A stretch of 64,000 bases of DNA. Origin: Pelotomaculum schinkii. Lineage in GTDB: Bacteria; Bacillota; Desulfotomaculia; Desulfotomaculales; Pelotomaculaceae. Shown piece by piece: positions 8,351 to 17,151 of the stretch. Under the pieces are notes generated by a model that worked only from the letters and a program-made list of their open reading frames with translations, was not told the DNA's origin and did no database searches. Every line of letters starts with the position of its first letter. Positions within the stretch are counted from its first letter, which is position 1. The translations under genes and the position numbers were made by a program. Location of the stretch: NCBI RefSeq assembly GCF_004369205.1, contig NZ_QFGA01000001.1, forward strand, positions 1,426,001-1,490,000, written 5' to 3'.

Positions 8351-9311
8351 AATTAACCCTCGGGTCGATTTTTGTATACAGCAGGTCAACCAGGAAATTA
8401 ACCAGTAAAACACTCAGCGCAACCAGCAAAAGGATACCCTCCAGGAGAGGGTAATCCCGTGTCAAGAGGGACTTATATAAAAGCGATCCTATGCCCGGAT
8501 AGGAAAATACTATTTCTATAAACAACGTGCCTGTTACCAGGTTGGCAAACTGCATTCCTGCCGCGGTGATAACCGGCAACAGGGAGTTTCTCCCGGCGTG
8601 ACGGTACCTGATGGAACTATCCGTACAGCCCTTGGCCCTGGCGGTTAAGATATAAGCAGAGCCCAGCGTTGCGACCATCGTATTGCGGGTCAGCAGGTAG
8701 GCGCCGGTCATGCGCGCTATAACCAGGGCGGCCAGCGGCAAAGCAAGGTGCCGCAGGACATCCAGCGCCAGGGCCAGGCCGCTGTGCCCGGCATACGGCT
8801 CCACCGCTCCGGCCAGAGGCGCCAGGCTTAAAAACACACCAAAAAAAAGCAAGAGCAGGATCCCGACAAAAAAGTCCGGCAGCCCGCTCAAAAGCATATT
8901 GCCGCCCAGCAAAACCTTGTCCAGCAGCCGGCCCCGCCTGTAACCGGACTCAATGCCCAGAAACAGGCCGAGCAGAGTTGATAAAACCAGGGCCAGGCCG
9001 GTCAGCAACATGGTCCAGGGTAAAAACCCGAGAATAACCCCGGCCACCGGAGCATTATAAAAATAGGAGTATCCCAGGTCGCCCCGGCAAAGCGAGCCCA
9101 GGTATGAAACCAGCTGTTCGAAGGGGGAGCGGTCCAGGGCAAACCGCCTGATTAATTCTTCCTGCAGCTGGGGGGTCATGGCCAGAACAGCCTCGTCCCC
9201 GTATATGGCCTGCAGCGGGTCGCCCGGCATCAAACGCGGCAATATGAAGTTGACGGCCAGGATCACGAGCAAGGCTATCATATAATTGGCAACCAGCCCG
9301 GTCTTGTTCAC
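8340..9311 (-). CDS. ABC permease, DppB/NikB type
   Basis: A 323-residue permease with N-terminal membrane helix (MIALLVILAVNFILPRLMPGDP, typical of DppB), the segment GDLGYSYFYNAPV, and the EAA-like block AYILTARAKGCTDSSIRYRH. C-terminal FIEIVFSYPGIGSLLY is the family hallmark. Start is GTG at 9311 behind AAGGGGAG. The solute-binding protein gene lies upstream but is separated by 476 bases containing dispersed repeats, an unusually wide gap for such an operon. Confidence 0.92.
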   Translation of the reverse strand: MNKTGLVANYMIALLVILAVNFILPRLMPGDPLQAIYGDEAVLAMTPQLQEELIRRFALDRSPFEQLVSYLGSLCRGDLGYSYFYNAPVAGVILGFLPWTMLLTGLALVLSTLLGLFLGIESGYRRGRLLDKVLLGGNMLLSGLPDFFVGILLLLFFGVFLSLAPLAGAVEPYAGHSGLALALDVLRHLALPLAALVIARMTGAYLLTRNTMVATLGSAYILTARAKGCTDSSIRYRHAGRNSLLPVITAAGMQFANLVTGTLFIEIVFSYPGIGSLLYKSLLTRDYPLLEGILLLVALSVLLVNFLVDLLYTKIDPRVNYAH

Positions 9312-9687
9312 TGACTGCTCCCCTTTACTTCAATTTCAGCTCCCGCAGCAAGCATCTCCATCGGCAGGAGGAAAACCAGGCGATGCGGGTCCGGTTTCAA
9401 CCACACCCGGCGCGCCGGTGCCGGACTTGGGAACTAATTATGATTTTCAATCAGAAAATACAAATGAAAATGAGAACCTGATTTTTACATTCACTTTCAC
9501 GCCGGGCAGCGCCTGCCTAAAAATTGATGAAACAATGGTATAGACCACGGTTTACGAAATGATATCGACCAATATTACAGGCCGGTCCGAACATGAACAT
9601 GTTTGCAGCAGCTGCTTTTATGGTGGCCTTTATGGATGTTGGTTTTTCTGATTTTCGGGTGTTAAACCCAGATACGCTATGTTTCAG

Positions 9688-9743
9688 ATTAATTCGCCCC
9701 TGCATTTTTTAGGATTCGCTCTGCGAACTGAACAGCTGTACAG
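9688..9743 (-). repeat. dispersed repeat family 2, copy A
   Basis: Read on the minus strand it gives CTGTACAGCTGTTCAG, then AGAGCGAATCC, then AAAATGCAGG and GCGAATT. The same ordered blocks occur at 45761-45812 on the plus strand, showing a shared element rather than chance. Confidence 0.75.
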
Positions 9744-9754
9744 TTTTTCAAGGA

Positions 9755-9787
9755 AAGGAAGCAAAAGAACCGTCCCCCTGCTTCCTT
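9755..9787. repeat. dispersed palindromic repeat family 1 (GGGACGGTT), copy 1
   Basis: GGAAGCAAAAGAACCGTCC followed by CCCTGCTTCC: outer arms GGAAGCA/TGCTTCC surround the core AACCGTCCC. Related copies are at 43792-43850, 44804-44862 and 47751-47779. Confidence 0.8.
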
Positions 9788-11398
9788 CTAGCGGACAAAC
9801 ACCATTTTATTAAACGGCAGCGGCACACCGCTTCCTATACCCTGCATGGTAAAAAACAGGTTTACCTGGCCGTTGTGAGCGTAGTACCAGTTTGGATAAT
9901 ACAGCGGCAGGGTGGGCATTTCCCGGGCATATAGCTCCTGGACCCGGCCGACCAGTTCCCGGCGCTTTTCTTGATCCATTTCGGCAAGCTGCTGTTTTAA
10001 AAGGCTGTTAAGCTCTTCGCTTTGCTCGTACCTGGCGCTGTTAAACCCCTTGGCGATGATGGCTTTGTTTAAATTTTCGGGATCCCCGCCCAGCCCGCCA
10101 TGGCCGCTTAAGGCCAGGTCAAATTTATTTTCCAGGACGCGGTTGTCCAGGGTCTTGGCCTCCAGACTGCGTAGGTTGATCTTGATGCCGGCTTGCTCCA
10201 GTTGTCCCTTAATAAACTCGCCCTCACGTTCGCCGGGGGCCCCCTGCATGGTGGAACCGCTGCCGCTGACCAACAGTTCCAGCTCCAGCGTCTGGCCGTC
10301 CTTCTCAAAATAGCTGCCTTTTTTGACGTAACCCAGCCCGGCCAAAAGCTCTGCCGACTTGCCGGGGTCGTAGGAGTACTGTCCGTCAAGTCGCGGGTTG
10401 TACCAGGCGTTGTCCGGCGGCAAAAGCCCCGGACTGCCTGCCAGGCCGTACCCCCGCAGGCAGGTATTGACCAGCGCCTGACGGTCGATAGCGTAAGCCA
10501 GGGCCTGACGAAACTCTTGACTGTCCAGAGGCGCCTTCTGGTGGTTGATCACCATTTTGGCCACCCAGTCATGCGAGGATTCCAGGCATTTGAATCCTTC
10601 CTTCTCCAGCTCTTGAGCCATCTCCGGCGGTATCTGGGCCACACCGGCTTGCTTTTGCCGCAACGCCGCGGCCGACACTTCCCCGCCTACCTTGACGAAC
10701 TTCAACTGCTTGATCCCGGGGGCGCCCTGGTAATACTGCTCGTTGGCCTCGTAGAGGTATGTACCCTGCTCCTTGTTATAATCTACCAGCTTATAAGGCC
10801 CGGTCCCGGTCAAAGCTTCTTTTTGTTGAAACTGCCGGGGCTCCTGGACGTCTTTCCAGATATGCTCGGGAAGCACCGGCAGAGTACCCCCGACCAGCTC
10901 CAAAAACGGGGCGTAAGGCTTTTCCATGTACATTTTGACGGTGTATTCGTCTAATGCTTCCACATCCTTGACAACGCCGGTGTCAACCCACTGATAAGGA
11001 TGCTTTTTGGTGTAGTTGATGGTGAAGGCAACGTCCCCGGCTGTGAACTTCTGACCGTCGTGCCAGGTAACGTCCTTACGCAACCGGAACAGGTAGGCAT
11101 CCTCGTCTTTTAGGTACTCCCAACTCTCCGCCAGTGCCGGTATGTAGCCGCCGGCATCTTTCCAGACCAGGGTGTCGAAGATAAAACTCATCCGCACATA
11201 ACCCGGACCGCGGGCATAATGAGCGTAAGGCGATGGAAAACCCCAATCCCCGGTCGGATCGGCTATGGTATAAGTACTTGCCTCGCCTCCCGATTCCTTT
11301 ACTCCTTTTTCTCCGCAGCCGGCCGTCACAAGGACATAGGCGGCAAGGACCAGCAAGCAGCCCAGCACCTTCAATACGCGCTTCCGTTTTTTTAACAT
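9788..11398 (-). CDS. ABC transporter substrate-binding lipoprotein, family 5 (peptide/nickel)
   Basis: A 536-residue SBP_bac_5 lipoprotein. Signal peptide residues 1-27 end in a lipobox, VTAGC, so the cysteine is lipidated and the protein is tethered outside the membrane. Family signatures: YKFRLRKDVTWHDGQ-like block (LRKDVTWHDGQKFTAGDVAF), PYAPFLELVGG, LPEHIW, the LTGTGPYKLVDY block and FRQALAYAIDR. Ligands of this family range from oligopeptides to nickel chelates; none can be assigned. ATG follows GGAGCG. It is the first gene of the importer unit and sits behind a leader containing a strong terminator hairpin. Confidence 0.92.
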   Translation of the reverse strand: MLKKRKRVLKVLGCLLVLAAYVLVTAGCGEKGVKESGGEASTYTIADPTGDWGFPSPYAHYARGPGYVRMSFIFDTLVWKDAGGYIPALAESWEYLKDEDAYLFRLRKDVTWHDGQKFTAGDVAFTINYTKKHPYQWVDTGVVKDVEALDEYTVKMYMEKPYAPFLELVGGTLPVLPEHIWKDVQEPRQFQQKEALTGTGPYKLVDYNKEQGTYLYEANEQYYQGAPGIKQLKFVKVGGEVSAAALRQKQAGVAQIPPEMAQELEKEGFKCLESSHDWVAKMVINHQKAPLDSQEFRQALAYAIDRQALVNTCLRGYGLAGSPGLLPPDNAWYNPRLDGQYSYDPGKSAELLAGLGYVKKGSYFEKDGQTLELELLVSGSGSTMQGAPGEREGEFIKGQLEQAGIKINLRSLEAKTLDNRVLENKFDLALSGHGGLGGDPENLNKAIIAKGFNSARYEQSEELNSLLKQQLAEMDQEKRRELVGRVQELYAREMPTLPLYYPNWYYAHNGQVNLFFTMQGIGSGVPLPFNKMVFVR

Positions 11399-11435
11399 CT
11401 CATCGCTCCTTTTCTTTCAAGTAATTTAAAATCAA

Positions 11436-11484
11436 AAAACCACGAAGTACCCGCCTGAATTCTTCAGACCGTACCTTCGTGGTT
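11436..11484 (-). terminator. strong terminator hairpin in front of the binding-protein gene
   Basis: On the minus strand AACCACGAAGGTAC pairs with GTACTTCGTGGTT (one bulged G), enclosing an inner CTGAA/TTCAG stem, followed by TTTTTTGATTTT. It ends the long B12 operon coming from the right. Because a promoter lies upstream at 11661-11690 it may also act as an attenuator for the binding-protein gene. Confidence 0.85.
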
Positions 11485-11529
11485 AAAATCCGGTTATAAG
11501 GATGTATGGCTTTCCCTGCTTATAAACCC

Positions 11530-11560
11530 TGAAAATGCAGGTGCGAATTCATTCGCACAT
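11530..11560 (+). repeat. dispersed repeat family 2, copy C
   Basis: AAAATGCAGGTGCGAATTC followed by ATTCGCAC: matches the second half of copy B at 45793-45820. It contains a small inverted repeat GTGCGAAT/ATTCGCAC. Confidence 0.75.
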
Positions 11561-11662
11561 GACCTCATAGAAATGCAGTGTGTATAAGGATCCTGAGACA
11601 TAAAAGCTAAAAGGAATCAGCAATTCTTGCCGGACAGCTTCAACTGTCCCATTACGATGATT

Positions 11663-11690
11663 TTATAATCAACCAGGCAATGTGTCAATA
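11663..11690 (-). promoter_or_regulatory. candidate promoter for the peptide/nickel ABC operon
   Basis: On the minus strand TTGACA (11685-11690) is followed after about 17 bases by TAAAAT within GATTATAAAATC. Start would give a leader of about 255 bases that includes the 11436-11484 hairpin. No known riboswitch class could be recognised in the leader. Confidence 0.55.
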
Positions 11691-11746
11691 TATGGATCGA
11701 CAATATGTTTCATTAATATGACATCGGTTGTTGCAACAATGTGTTG

Positions 11747-13453
11747 CTAAGGTAAGGACCGCATATATTGCAGTAGAACTTCGTAATCTATATTCTCCAC
11801 AAACCTCTTATCCCTGGCTTCCTTTCCGGACAGCCGCATGATGTTAACCTTGTCACCTTCAGCAGGAGATTCCAACTTGAGCCTTTTTTCCGGATACCTG
11901 GAGTAACTGCAAATGAGACTTCCTCCCAGGGCATGAAACTTGCCGAAATCTCCCCACTGGTTGGCTACGGCCAGGTGCATCTGCTCCCCCAGTCTGGCCT
12001 CCCAGATAAACTTGCTCTCGCAGTCTCCCCAAAGGGCTGGCACACAGAGCAGGTCCGTACCCAGTTTAGCTAAAGCATCAGCGCTCTCGGGAAACATCAG
12101 GTCGCAGCCGGCCAGCATACCGACCCTGCCGAAGGGAAGATCAAAGGCAGGGGCCGCCCCTTCTCCCGCTTCAGCCCATTTTTGATCATAGGTCGACAGA
12201 TGGATTTTTCTGTATTTCCCCTCTACTCCGTTGGGGCCGATCAGGACACAGCTGTTATAGAATTTTCCGGCGTGTCTTTCCGCCATCCCCAGGACAATAA
12301 AAATCTTTTTTTCCTCTGCCTTCCGGGTAAACGCTTTCGTCGCAGGACCGGGTATTTCTTCACACCACTTCGCCGCCTCCCGCCGCTCAAAAATAATTCC
12401 CGTGGCAGATAATTCCGGGAGGATAATCAGGTTAAGTGTAAAGCCCTCAGCTGCAGCCATAGCTGCGGCCTCATCGATAAGCTTAAGCATCTTCTCCGTG
12501 TTCGCCGAAGGCTCCCGGGATACAGGCCGGAATTGCAGGGTAGCGACCGTAAAGTCCGCGGGTTCCGGCAACCCGAGCAGAAAAGAAGGGTTAAAATGAG
12601 AAAAGGTATCCAAAGATATGTCGGCGTAACAATGAGGCCGCCTGCGGCCCAGGATATCTTCCGCCGCCGATGAAATAAACTTGCCGTTTTCAAGGGGCAG
12701 CGTACCGTAAACAATACTGTCATCCATTGAGCTAAACTGCCTGACCGCACCGCCGCCGGTATCAATAATAAAAGACTCCGCCGAACGGCAATCCATGCTC
12801 TTATCCTTGCCCGTCCGGTTGCAGGCCAGTACGTAAATCCCGTTTTCCGCCGCCCGCGCCCGCCAAAATTTTTCCGGATTTTGATGGTCGGGAGGCCAGT
12901 TGGCCGGCACGAGCAGGAGCCGGGCTCCTTCCAGGGCAGCTACCCTGGCCGGTTTATAGGAATAGGCGTCAGCGCAAATCATTACCCCCAACTTACCGAA
13001 CTCCGTCTGCGCCACCAATATGGGAAGGTTGCCCCTGGCAGCCCACAGGTTTTCCCTGAAGGCCGGCGCCACCTTGCGATGCCTGCCTAAAACACGTCCT
13101 TTTGGCCCGATTAATGCGGCCGCATTATAAAATATGCCTGTCCCGGGAGCCACCTCCGGCAGACCAATACATATGTAGCATTCATACTTTTTCGCAATCC
13201 GGCCAAAGGCTCTGGTTGTAGGGCCGGGAATGGTTTCCATCAATGGGGCAATATCGTCCCTGCTTTCAAACGCATAGCCGGCGGTAGCCAATTCTGTGTT
13301 CAAGATAATCCGCGCTCCGGCTCCGGCAGCCATTTCATTTAAGGTCAATAATTTAGCAAGGTTTTTCTTCTTATCCTTCCAGTGGATAGCCGCATGGACC
13401 AGCGCTACTTTTACTTCTTCTCCGCATTTTCCCTGTTCATCCTCTTTGTGCAC
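11747..13453 (-). CDS. tandem carbon-nitrogen hydrolase (two nitrilase domains fused)
   Basis: A 568-residue protein with two full nitrilase-superfamily domains. Domain 1 (about residues 13-280): Glu in LNTELATAGY, Lys in GRHRKVAP, Cys in MICADAY. Domain 2 (about 310-550): Glu in LPELSATG, Lys in YRKIHL, Cys in LAGCDLMFPE. Both Glu-Lys-Cys triads are present, so both halves could be active. The superfamily hydrolyses amides, N-carbamoyl compounds or nitriles; the substrate is unknown. GTG start follows AAAGGATGG. It is the last gene of the riboswitch-led operon, 22 bases after the repeat protein. A role on corrinoid side-chain amides is only a guess. NAD-synthetase-type amidase is less likely because no synthetase domain is attached. 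Confidence 0.88.
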   Translation of the reverse strand: MHKEDEQGKCGEEVKVALVHAAIHWKDKKKNLAKLLTLNEMAAGAGARIILNTELATAGYAFESRDDIAPLMETIPGPTTRAFGRIAKKYECYICIGLPEVAPGTGIFYNAAALIGPKGRVLGRHRKVAPAFRENLWAARGNLPILVAQTEFGKLGVMICADAYSYKPARVAALEGARLLLVPANWPPDHQNPEKFWRARAAENGIYVLACNRTGKDKSMDCRSAESFIIDTGGGAVRQFSSMDDSIVYGTLPLENGKFISSAAEDILGRRRPHCYADISLDTFSHFNPSFLLGLPEPADFTVATLQFRPVSREPSANTEKMLKLIDEAAAMAAAEGFTLNLIILPELSATGIIFERREAAKWCEEIPGPATKAFTRKAEEKKIFIVLGMAERHAGKFYNSCVLIGPNGVEGKYRKIHLSTYDQKWAEAGEGAAPAFDLPFGRVGMLAGCDLMFPESADALAKLGTDLLCVPALWGDCESKFIWEARLGEQMHLAVANQWGDFGKFHALGGSLICSYSRYPEKRLKLESPAEGDKVNIMRLSGKEARDKRFVENIDYEVLLQYMRSLP

Positions 13454-13475
13454 ACAATTCCATCCTTTCAGATAC

Positions 13476-14795
13476 TCATACTACATTTTCTTTTTCTAAA
13501 AAGCCCGGCTTTTTTGTGCAAGACTTTCGATAAAAAAGCAAACTTATGATAAGAATAACTGCTGCAGCGCCAATAAACCATAAAAGGGCGCCATGGAGTT
13601 TGCCATCCGATTTCAATTTTAACAGTAATATTTCGCTTCCGGCGCTTTTCTCAATTCCTTTTTTCCCCGCCACGATATAGCCGCCGTCTTTAGACTGCAA
13701 AATAGCGTAACCGCTGTTGCCGCCGGTACCATCTACTGTTTTCTCCCAAGCAAGGCCGCCGTTTTTATCTGTTTTAACCACGTAAAGATCGTAGCCACCC
13801 TCCGCAGATTCTTTCTTACCCGTCAGGATATAACCGCCGTCTTTCGCTTGACTGACAGAATAGAACGAACTTACGCTGTTGTTTCCGTATGTATTTTCCC
13901 AAAGCTCATTTCCATCGGGGTCAACTTTTATCAGAACCGCCGCAAATCCGCCGCCCTGGTCGCCGGTAATCTCCTTCTCACCGGCAATTAAAAACCCGCC
14001 GTCACCGGCTTTTACTAAAGACCAGCCGTAGTCCGAACCTTTGCCCCCGTATGTTTTCTGCCAGAGCATTTTTCCGTCGCCATCCGTCTTGAGAAGATAC
14101 AGGTCAGGATTGCCGGCCCCAAAGGCCTCGGCATTCCCCGCCACAAGATACCCTCCGTCATCAAGCTGCAAAACAGCATAGCCGCAGTCGGAACCCGCCC
14201 CGCCGTAGGTTTTTTCCCAGATCTCATTACCGTTAAGATCCAATTTAATCAGGTAGACATCATAGATCCCCGCGCCAAAGGACTCCGTTCCCCCGGCAAT
14301 AATGAAACCGCCTTCCTTTGTCTGCTGAACTGACCAGACATAGTCGCAGCGCTCTCCGCCGAATTCCTTTTCCCAGATCATTTCACCTTTCTCATCCGTC
14401 CTCACCACGTATACATCATGGTCATACCCGTGCCTGGATTTGGTCTCGCCGGCAATGATGAAACCGCCCTCGCTGGTTTCTTTGACGCAATGACTGTCAT
14501 TGTAGCCATTGCCCCGGTATGTCTTCAGCCATAACCTGTTACCGCCGCCGTCGTACCTGGCGAGGAAAACGTCGGGCCCTTCCTGGCCTGCTTCTATCCA
14601 GCCGGATGCAACATAGCCTCCATCTTTTGTCTGTTCTACAAAATGGGCCTCTCCTCTTTCAAAAGTATTGGCCCACTCTACCTCAGGAGTTTGAGCGGAT
14701 GCTGCTATTGACCTCTCAGCAAACAACAATCCTTGCACGGTAAAGCAAAAGGCCAGTGAAAATATAAAATACAGCAGCATTCTTTTCATTTTCAC
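13476..14795 (-). CDS. exported repeat (beta-propeller-like) protein with C-terminal membrane anchor
   Basis: A 439-residue protein: signal peptide (FIFSLAFCFTVQGLLF), then about seven repeats of roughly 53 residues with the pattern W-x-K-TYGG-x-GSD-x-GY-x-V-x-Q-x-DGGYI-x-AG, then a C-terminal membrane helix (LLWFIGAAAVILIISLLFY) and a basic tail. Such repeats form propeller-like surface domains; the anchor holds it outside the membrane. It lies between the ECF S component and the tandem nitrilase, 15 and 22 bases away, and therefore belongs to the B12-riboswitch operon. A ligand-binding or scaffold role at the surface is inferred. GTG start follows AAGGGGGT. Confidence 0.82.
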   Translation of the reverse strand: MKMKRMLLYFIFSLAFCFTVQGLLFAERSIAASAQTPEVEWANTFERGEAHFVEQTKDGGYVASGWIEAGQEGPDVFLARYDGGGNRLWLKTYRGNGYNDSHCVKETSEGGFIIAGETKSRHGYDHDVYVVRTDEKGEMIWEKEFGGERCDYVWSVQQTKEGGFIIAGGTESFGAGIYDVYLIKLDLNGNEIWEKTYGGAGSDCGYAVLQLDDGGYLVAGNAEAFGAGNPDLYLLKTDGDGKMLWQKTYGGKGSDYGWSLVKAGDGGFLIAGEKEITGDQGGGFAAVLIKVDPDGNELWENTYGNNSVSSFYSVSQAKDGGYILTGKKESAEGGYDLYVVKTDKNGGLAWEKTVDGTGGNSGYAILQSKDGGYIVAGKKGIEKSAGSEILLLKLKSDGKLHGALLWFIGAAAVILIISLLFYRKSCTKKPGFLEKENVV

Positions 14796-14810
14796 AAAGC
14801 ATTGACCCCC

Positions 14811-15440
14811 TTATAAATTTTCCAGATACTGCACATCCATTTTTTTGTGGAAGTATCTCAATATCTTTATAGTCTGAGAACCCAGGGCGGCGCAAAAGAG
14901 AAGATTGCCTGCGGCGCGCATGGAATCAAAACTGAAACCTGCCACCCAGAGGAGAAAATAAGTCTTAAACGTTAACGGGTTCATAAAGGTACTCCACTGC
15001 CAGATGTCCATGACTGCTCCGTAAAGGTAGCCCCAGAAAAAACAAAGCACGGCCAGGGTTTTATTACCTGCCCCGGGGAACAAAACCTTGACCGTCGCCC
15101 CGGAGACACCCACCATACCCCAGCAAAGCATCTGCCAGGGCGTCCAGGGACCCTGCCCATTGAAAAAATTGGAAATTAAAGGTGTCATTGCGCCTACAAA
15201 GAAGCCGACCCGCGACCCGAATACAAACCCCGTTATCTCCACCAAAAACATGGTGGGCTGCAAAAAGAGCAGGGCAACGCCCGTTACCGCCCTGCCTGCT
15301 GCGCACAAAGCAGCCAGCACGGCAATGACGGATACCTGCCGCGCGTTAAAGTCTTTTTTTTTCTCCATGCCGAACATAAGCAGGGCAATGGAAAGAATGC
15401 CGATCAAGGTCATGTAAAGGCCCCAATTCGCTCCCATCAT
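14811..15440 (-). CDS. ECF transporter S component (cobalamin-type, predicted)
   Basis: A 209-residue integral membrane protein with about six helices. The motif ARQVSVIAVLAALCAAGR and the segment VEITGFVFGSRVGFFVGA, then GPWTPWQMLCWGMVG, match substrate-binding subunits of energy-coupling-factor transporters, of the subgroup often associated with cobalamin riboswitches. It directly follows the fused ATPase gene and completes a T-A-A-S set. Ligand cobalamin is predicted from the riboswitch and the DUF4430 partners, not from residues. ATG follows GGAGTG. Confidence 0.85.
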   Translation of the reverse strand: MMGANWGLYMTLIGILSIALLMFGMEKKKDFNARQVSVIAVLAALCAAGRAVTGVALLFLQPTMFLVEITGFVFGSRVGFFVGAMTPLISNFFNGQGPWTPWQMLCWGMVGVSGATVKVLFPGAGNKTLAVLCFFWGYLYGAVMDIWQWSTFMNPLTFKTYFLLWVAGFSFDSMRAAGNLLFCAALGSQTIKILRYFHKKMDVQYLENL

Positions 15441-15459
15441 ACTTTCACTCCTGCTTTTT

Positions 15460-17151
15460 TTAAGCTATACTTACCTTACCGGCGGCAAGAGGATAGATTT
15501 TTTCTTTCGCCTCGGCTACAGTGAGCACTCCATCGCAGATACCCCGGGTCATTTTGCTTAGCTGTGGAGCAAAAAAAACTGATTTGGCCAGCACATCGTG
15601 CTTTTCTCCATCCCTGACAATTCTCCCCGAGAACATCATCACCGCCCTTGCGGCAAATTCGGCGGCGAACTCCACATCGTGGGTTATTACAATTACCGTG
15701 CTGCCTTTTTCTGTCTCTTTTTGTAAAAATCCGCCCAATTCCGCTTTCAGGCGAAAATCAACCCCTCTGGTCGGCTCGTCCAGAATAATGAGCCGGGGTC
15801 CGGTGACCATGACCGAAGCCAGGGCAACTCTTTGCCGCTCTCCGCTGCTCAAGTCCCGGGGGTTCGTCTTGCGGTACTTCGACAGATGAAATTTTTCCAG
15901 TATTTCATTGACAACAGATAAGTCTTTTAAGCCAAAATTCTTTAAGGTAAAGAGCAGCTCTTCTTCTACGGTGTCCTGGAAAAGATAATCATTGGGATTT
16001 TGGGACAGGTAGGCGGTAAACCTTCTGATCTCTTTAAACCCGTTCTTGCTTATATCCTTGCCCAGCACCTCGACCCTGCCCCGGTCCGGCTTAAGCATGC
16101 CGGTTATCTGTTTGAGCATGGTCGACTTGCCCGCGCCGTTTTCGCCCAGGACTGCTACAAATTCTCCTTCTTTTATATCAAGGCTGACGCCTTTTAAAAC
16201 CTGCCGCCCCCCTGGATAGGCGAACCACAGGTTTTTCATGCTGACTGCGCTCTGACGCTCCATCAAATCTCCAGCGCGGACACTTTTATGGCATGCGCCG
16301 GATTGGTTCCCGCCGGCAGTTTGATTTTCTTTTAGATAAGACCGTAAAAGCTTCCTGCCTTCTTTTACCGTAATGGGCACAGAGGAGACATTCAGGCCGG
16401 CAAAAAACCTGGACACCGGCGGTACAAAAGGCATGCCTCCTTTTATTGTTTTACGGGCCACCTCTTGAGCGCTCCCGTCACATGAAATTTCGCCGTTTTC
16501 CATAAACAGAACCCGGTCCGCTAAATGAAAACAGCGCTCCAGCCGCTGCTCAACCATGATCACCGTAAAGCCCATTTCCTCATTAAGCCGCTTGGCCAGA
16601 TTCAGGATGTCTTCCGCCGAGACGGGATCCAGCTGGGAAGTGGGTTCATCAAGGATGAGCGCGTGAGGCTGCATGGCCAGAACGGAAGCCAGCGCCAGCT
16701 TTTGTTTCTGACCGCCGGAGAGATTGGCCGCAAATGCCTCTCTGATCTGCTCCAGATTCATGAAACAGATTACCTCCGCAACCCGCCGCAGCATCTCTTC
16801 ATTACTTAAGCCCAGATTCTCCAGGCCAAAGGCAATTTCCGCCTCAACATGGGTTTGCACGATCTGCTTCTCCGGGTCCTGGAAGACCATACCTACTTCC
16901 CTGGCCAGCTTTTTGCGGTTCATGGTCCTGATGTCCTTCCCTTTAAAGAAAACCTTGCCTCCGATCCTGCCCCCATAAAAATCAGGGGCCAGTCCCGCCA
17001 ATACCCTGGCCAAAGAGGACTTGCCCGAACCGGAGCCGCCCGCCACCAGAATGAATTCCCCTTCCTCGATCTCCAGATTTATATTTCTTAATGCGGCCCG
17101 ATCCGTTTCAGGATAAAAATAGGTTAAATTTTCGACTTTAAACAGCGGCAA
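15460..17151 (-). CDS. ECF transporter fused double ATPase (EcfA-EcfA')
   Basis: A 563-residue fusion of two CbiO/EcfA-type ATPases. Domain 1: Walker A GGSGSGKSS, the ECF-typical GMVFQDPEKQIVQ at the Q-loop, signature LSGGQKQK, Walker B ALILDEPTSQLDP. Domain 2: GENGAGKST, YLSQNPNDYLF, LSSGERQR, LIILDEPTRGVD. The QDPE/QNPN Q-loop forms are characteristic of ECF rather than classical importers. Start is TTG at 17151 after AGGGGTGG; a GTG at 17160 is the alternative. It overlaps the EcfT gene and is followed by the S component 19 bases later. Confidence 0.92.
   Translation of the reverse strand: MPLFKVENLTYFYPETDRAALRNINLEIEEGEFILVAGGSGSGKSSLARVLAGLAPDFYGGRIGGKVFFKGKDIRTMNRKKLAREVGMVFQDPEKQIVQTHVEAEIAFGLENLGLSNEEMLRRVAEVICFMNLEQIREAFAANLSGGQKQKLALASVLAMQPHALILDEPTSQLDPVSAEDILNLAKRLNEEMGFTVIMVEQRLERCFHLADRVLFMENGEISCDGSAQEVARKTIKGGMPFVPPVSRFFAGLNVSSVPITVKEGRKLLRSYLKENQTAGGNQSGACHKSVRAGDLMERQSAVSMKNLWFAYPGGRQVLKGVSLDIKEGEFVAVLGENGAGKSTMLKQITGMLKPDRGRVEVLGKDISKNGFKEIRRFTAYLSQNPNDYLFQDTVEEELLFTLKNFGLKDLSVVNEILEKFHLSKYRKTNPRDLSSGERQRVALASVMVTGPRLIILDEPTRGVDFRLKAELGGFLQKETEKGSTVIVITHDVEFAAEFAARAVMMFSGRIVRDGEKHDVLAKSVFFAPQLSKMTRGICDGVLTVAEAKEKIYPLAAGKVSIA

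Larger units (their letters stand above)
9312..9787. other. intergenic region with two dispersed-repeat copies
   Basis: No convincing gene. The right part holds a copy of the TGCAGG/GCGAATT repeat (9688-9743, minus orientation) and a copy of the GGGACGGTT palindrome (9755-9787) that abuts the stop codon of the binding-protein gene. Open frames here (about 40-85 codons) lack ribosome binding sites and recognisable motifs. Confidence 0.6.

Noticed and set aside
11436-11484. T-box leader
   Set aside because: The hairpin has GGTAC blocks but no conserved T-box sequence (GGTGG-x-ACCGCG) and no specifier stem.
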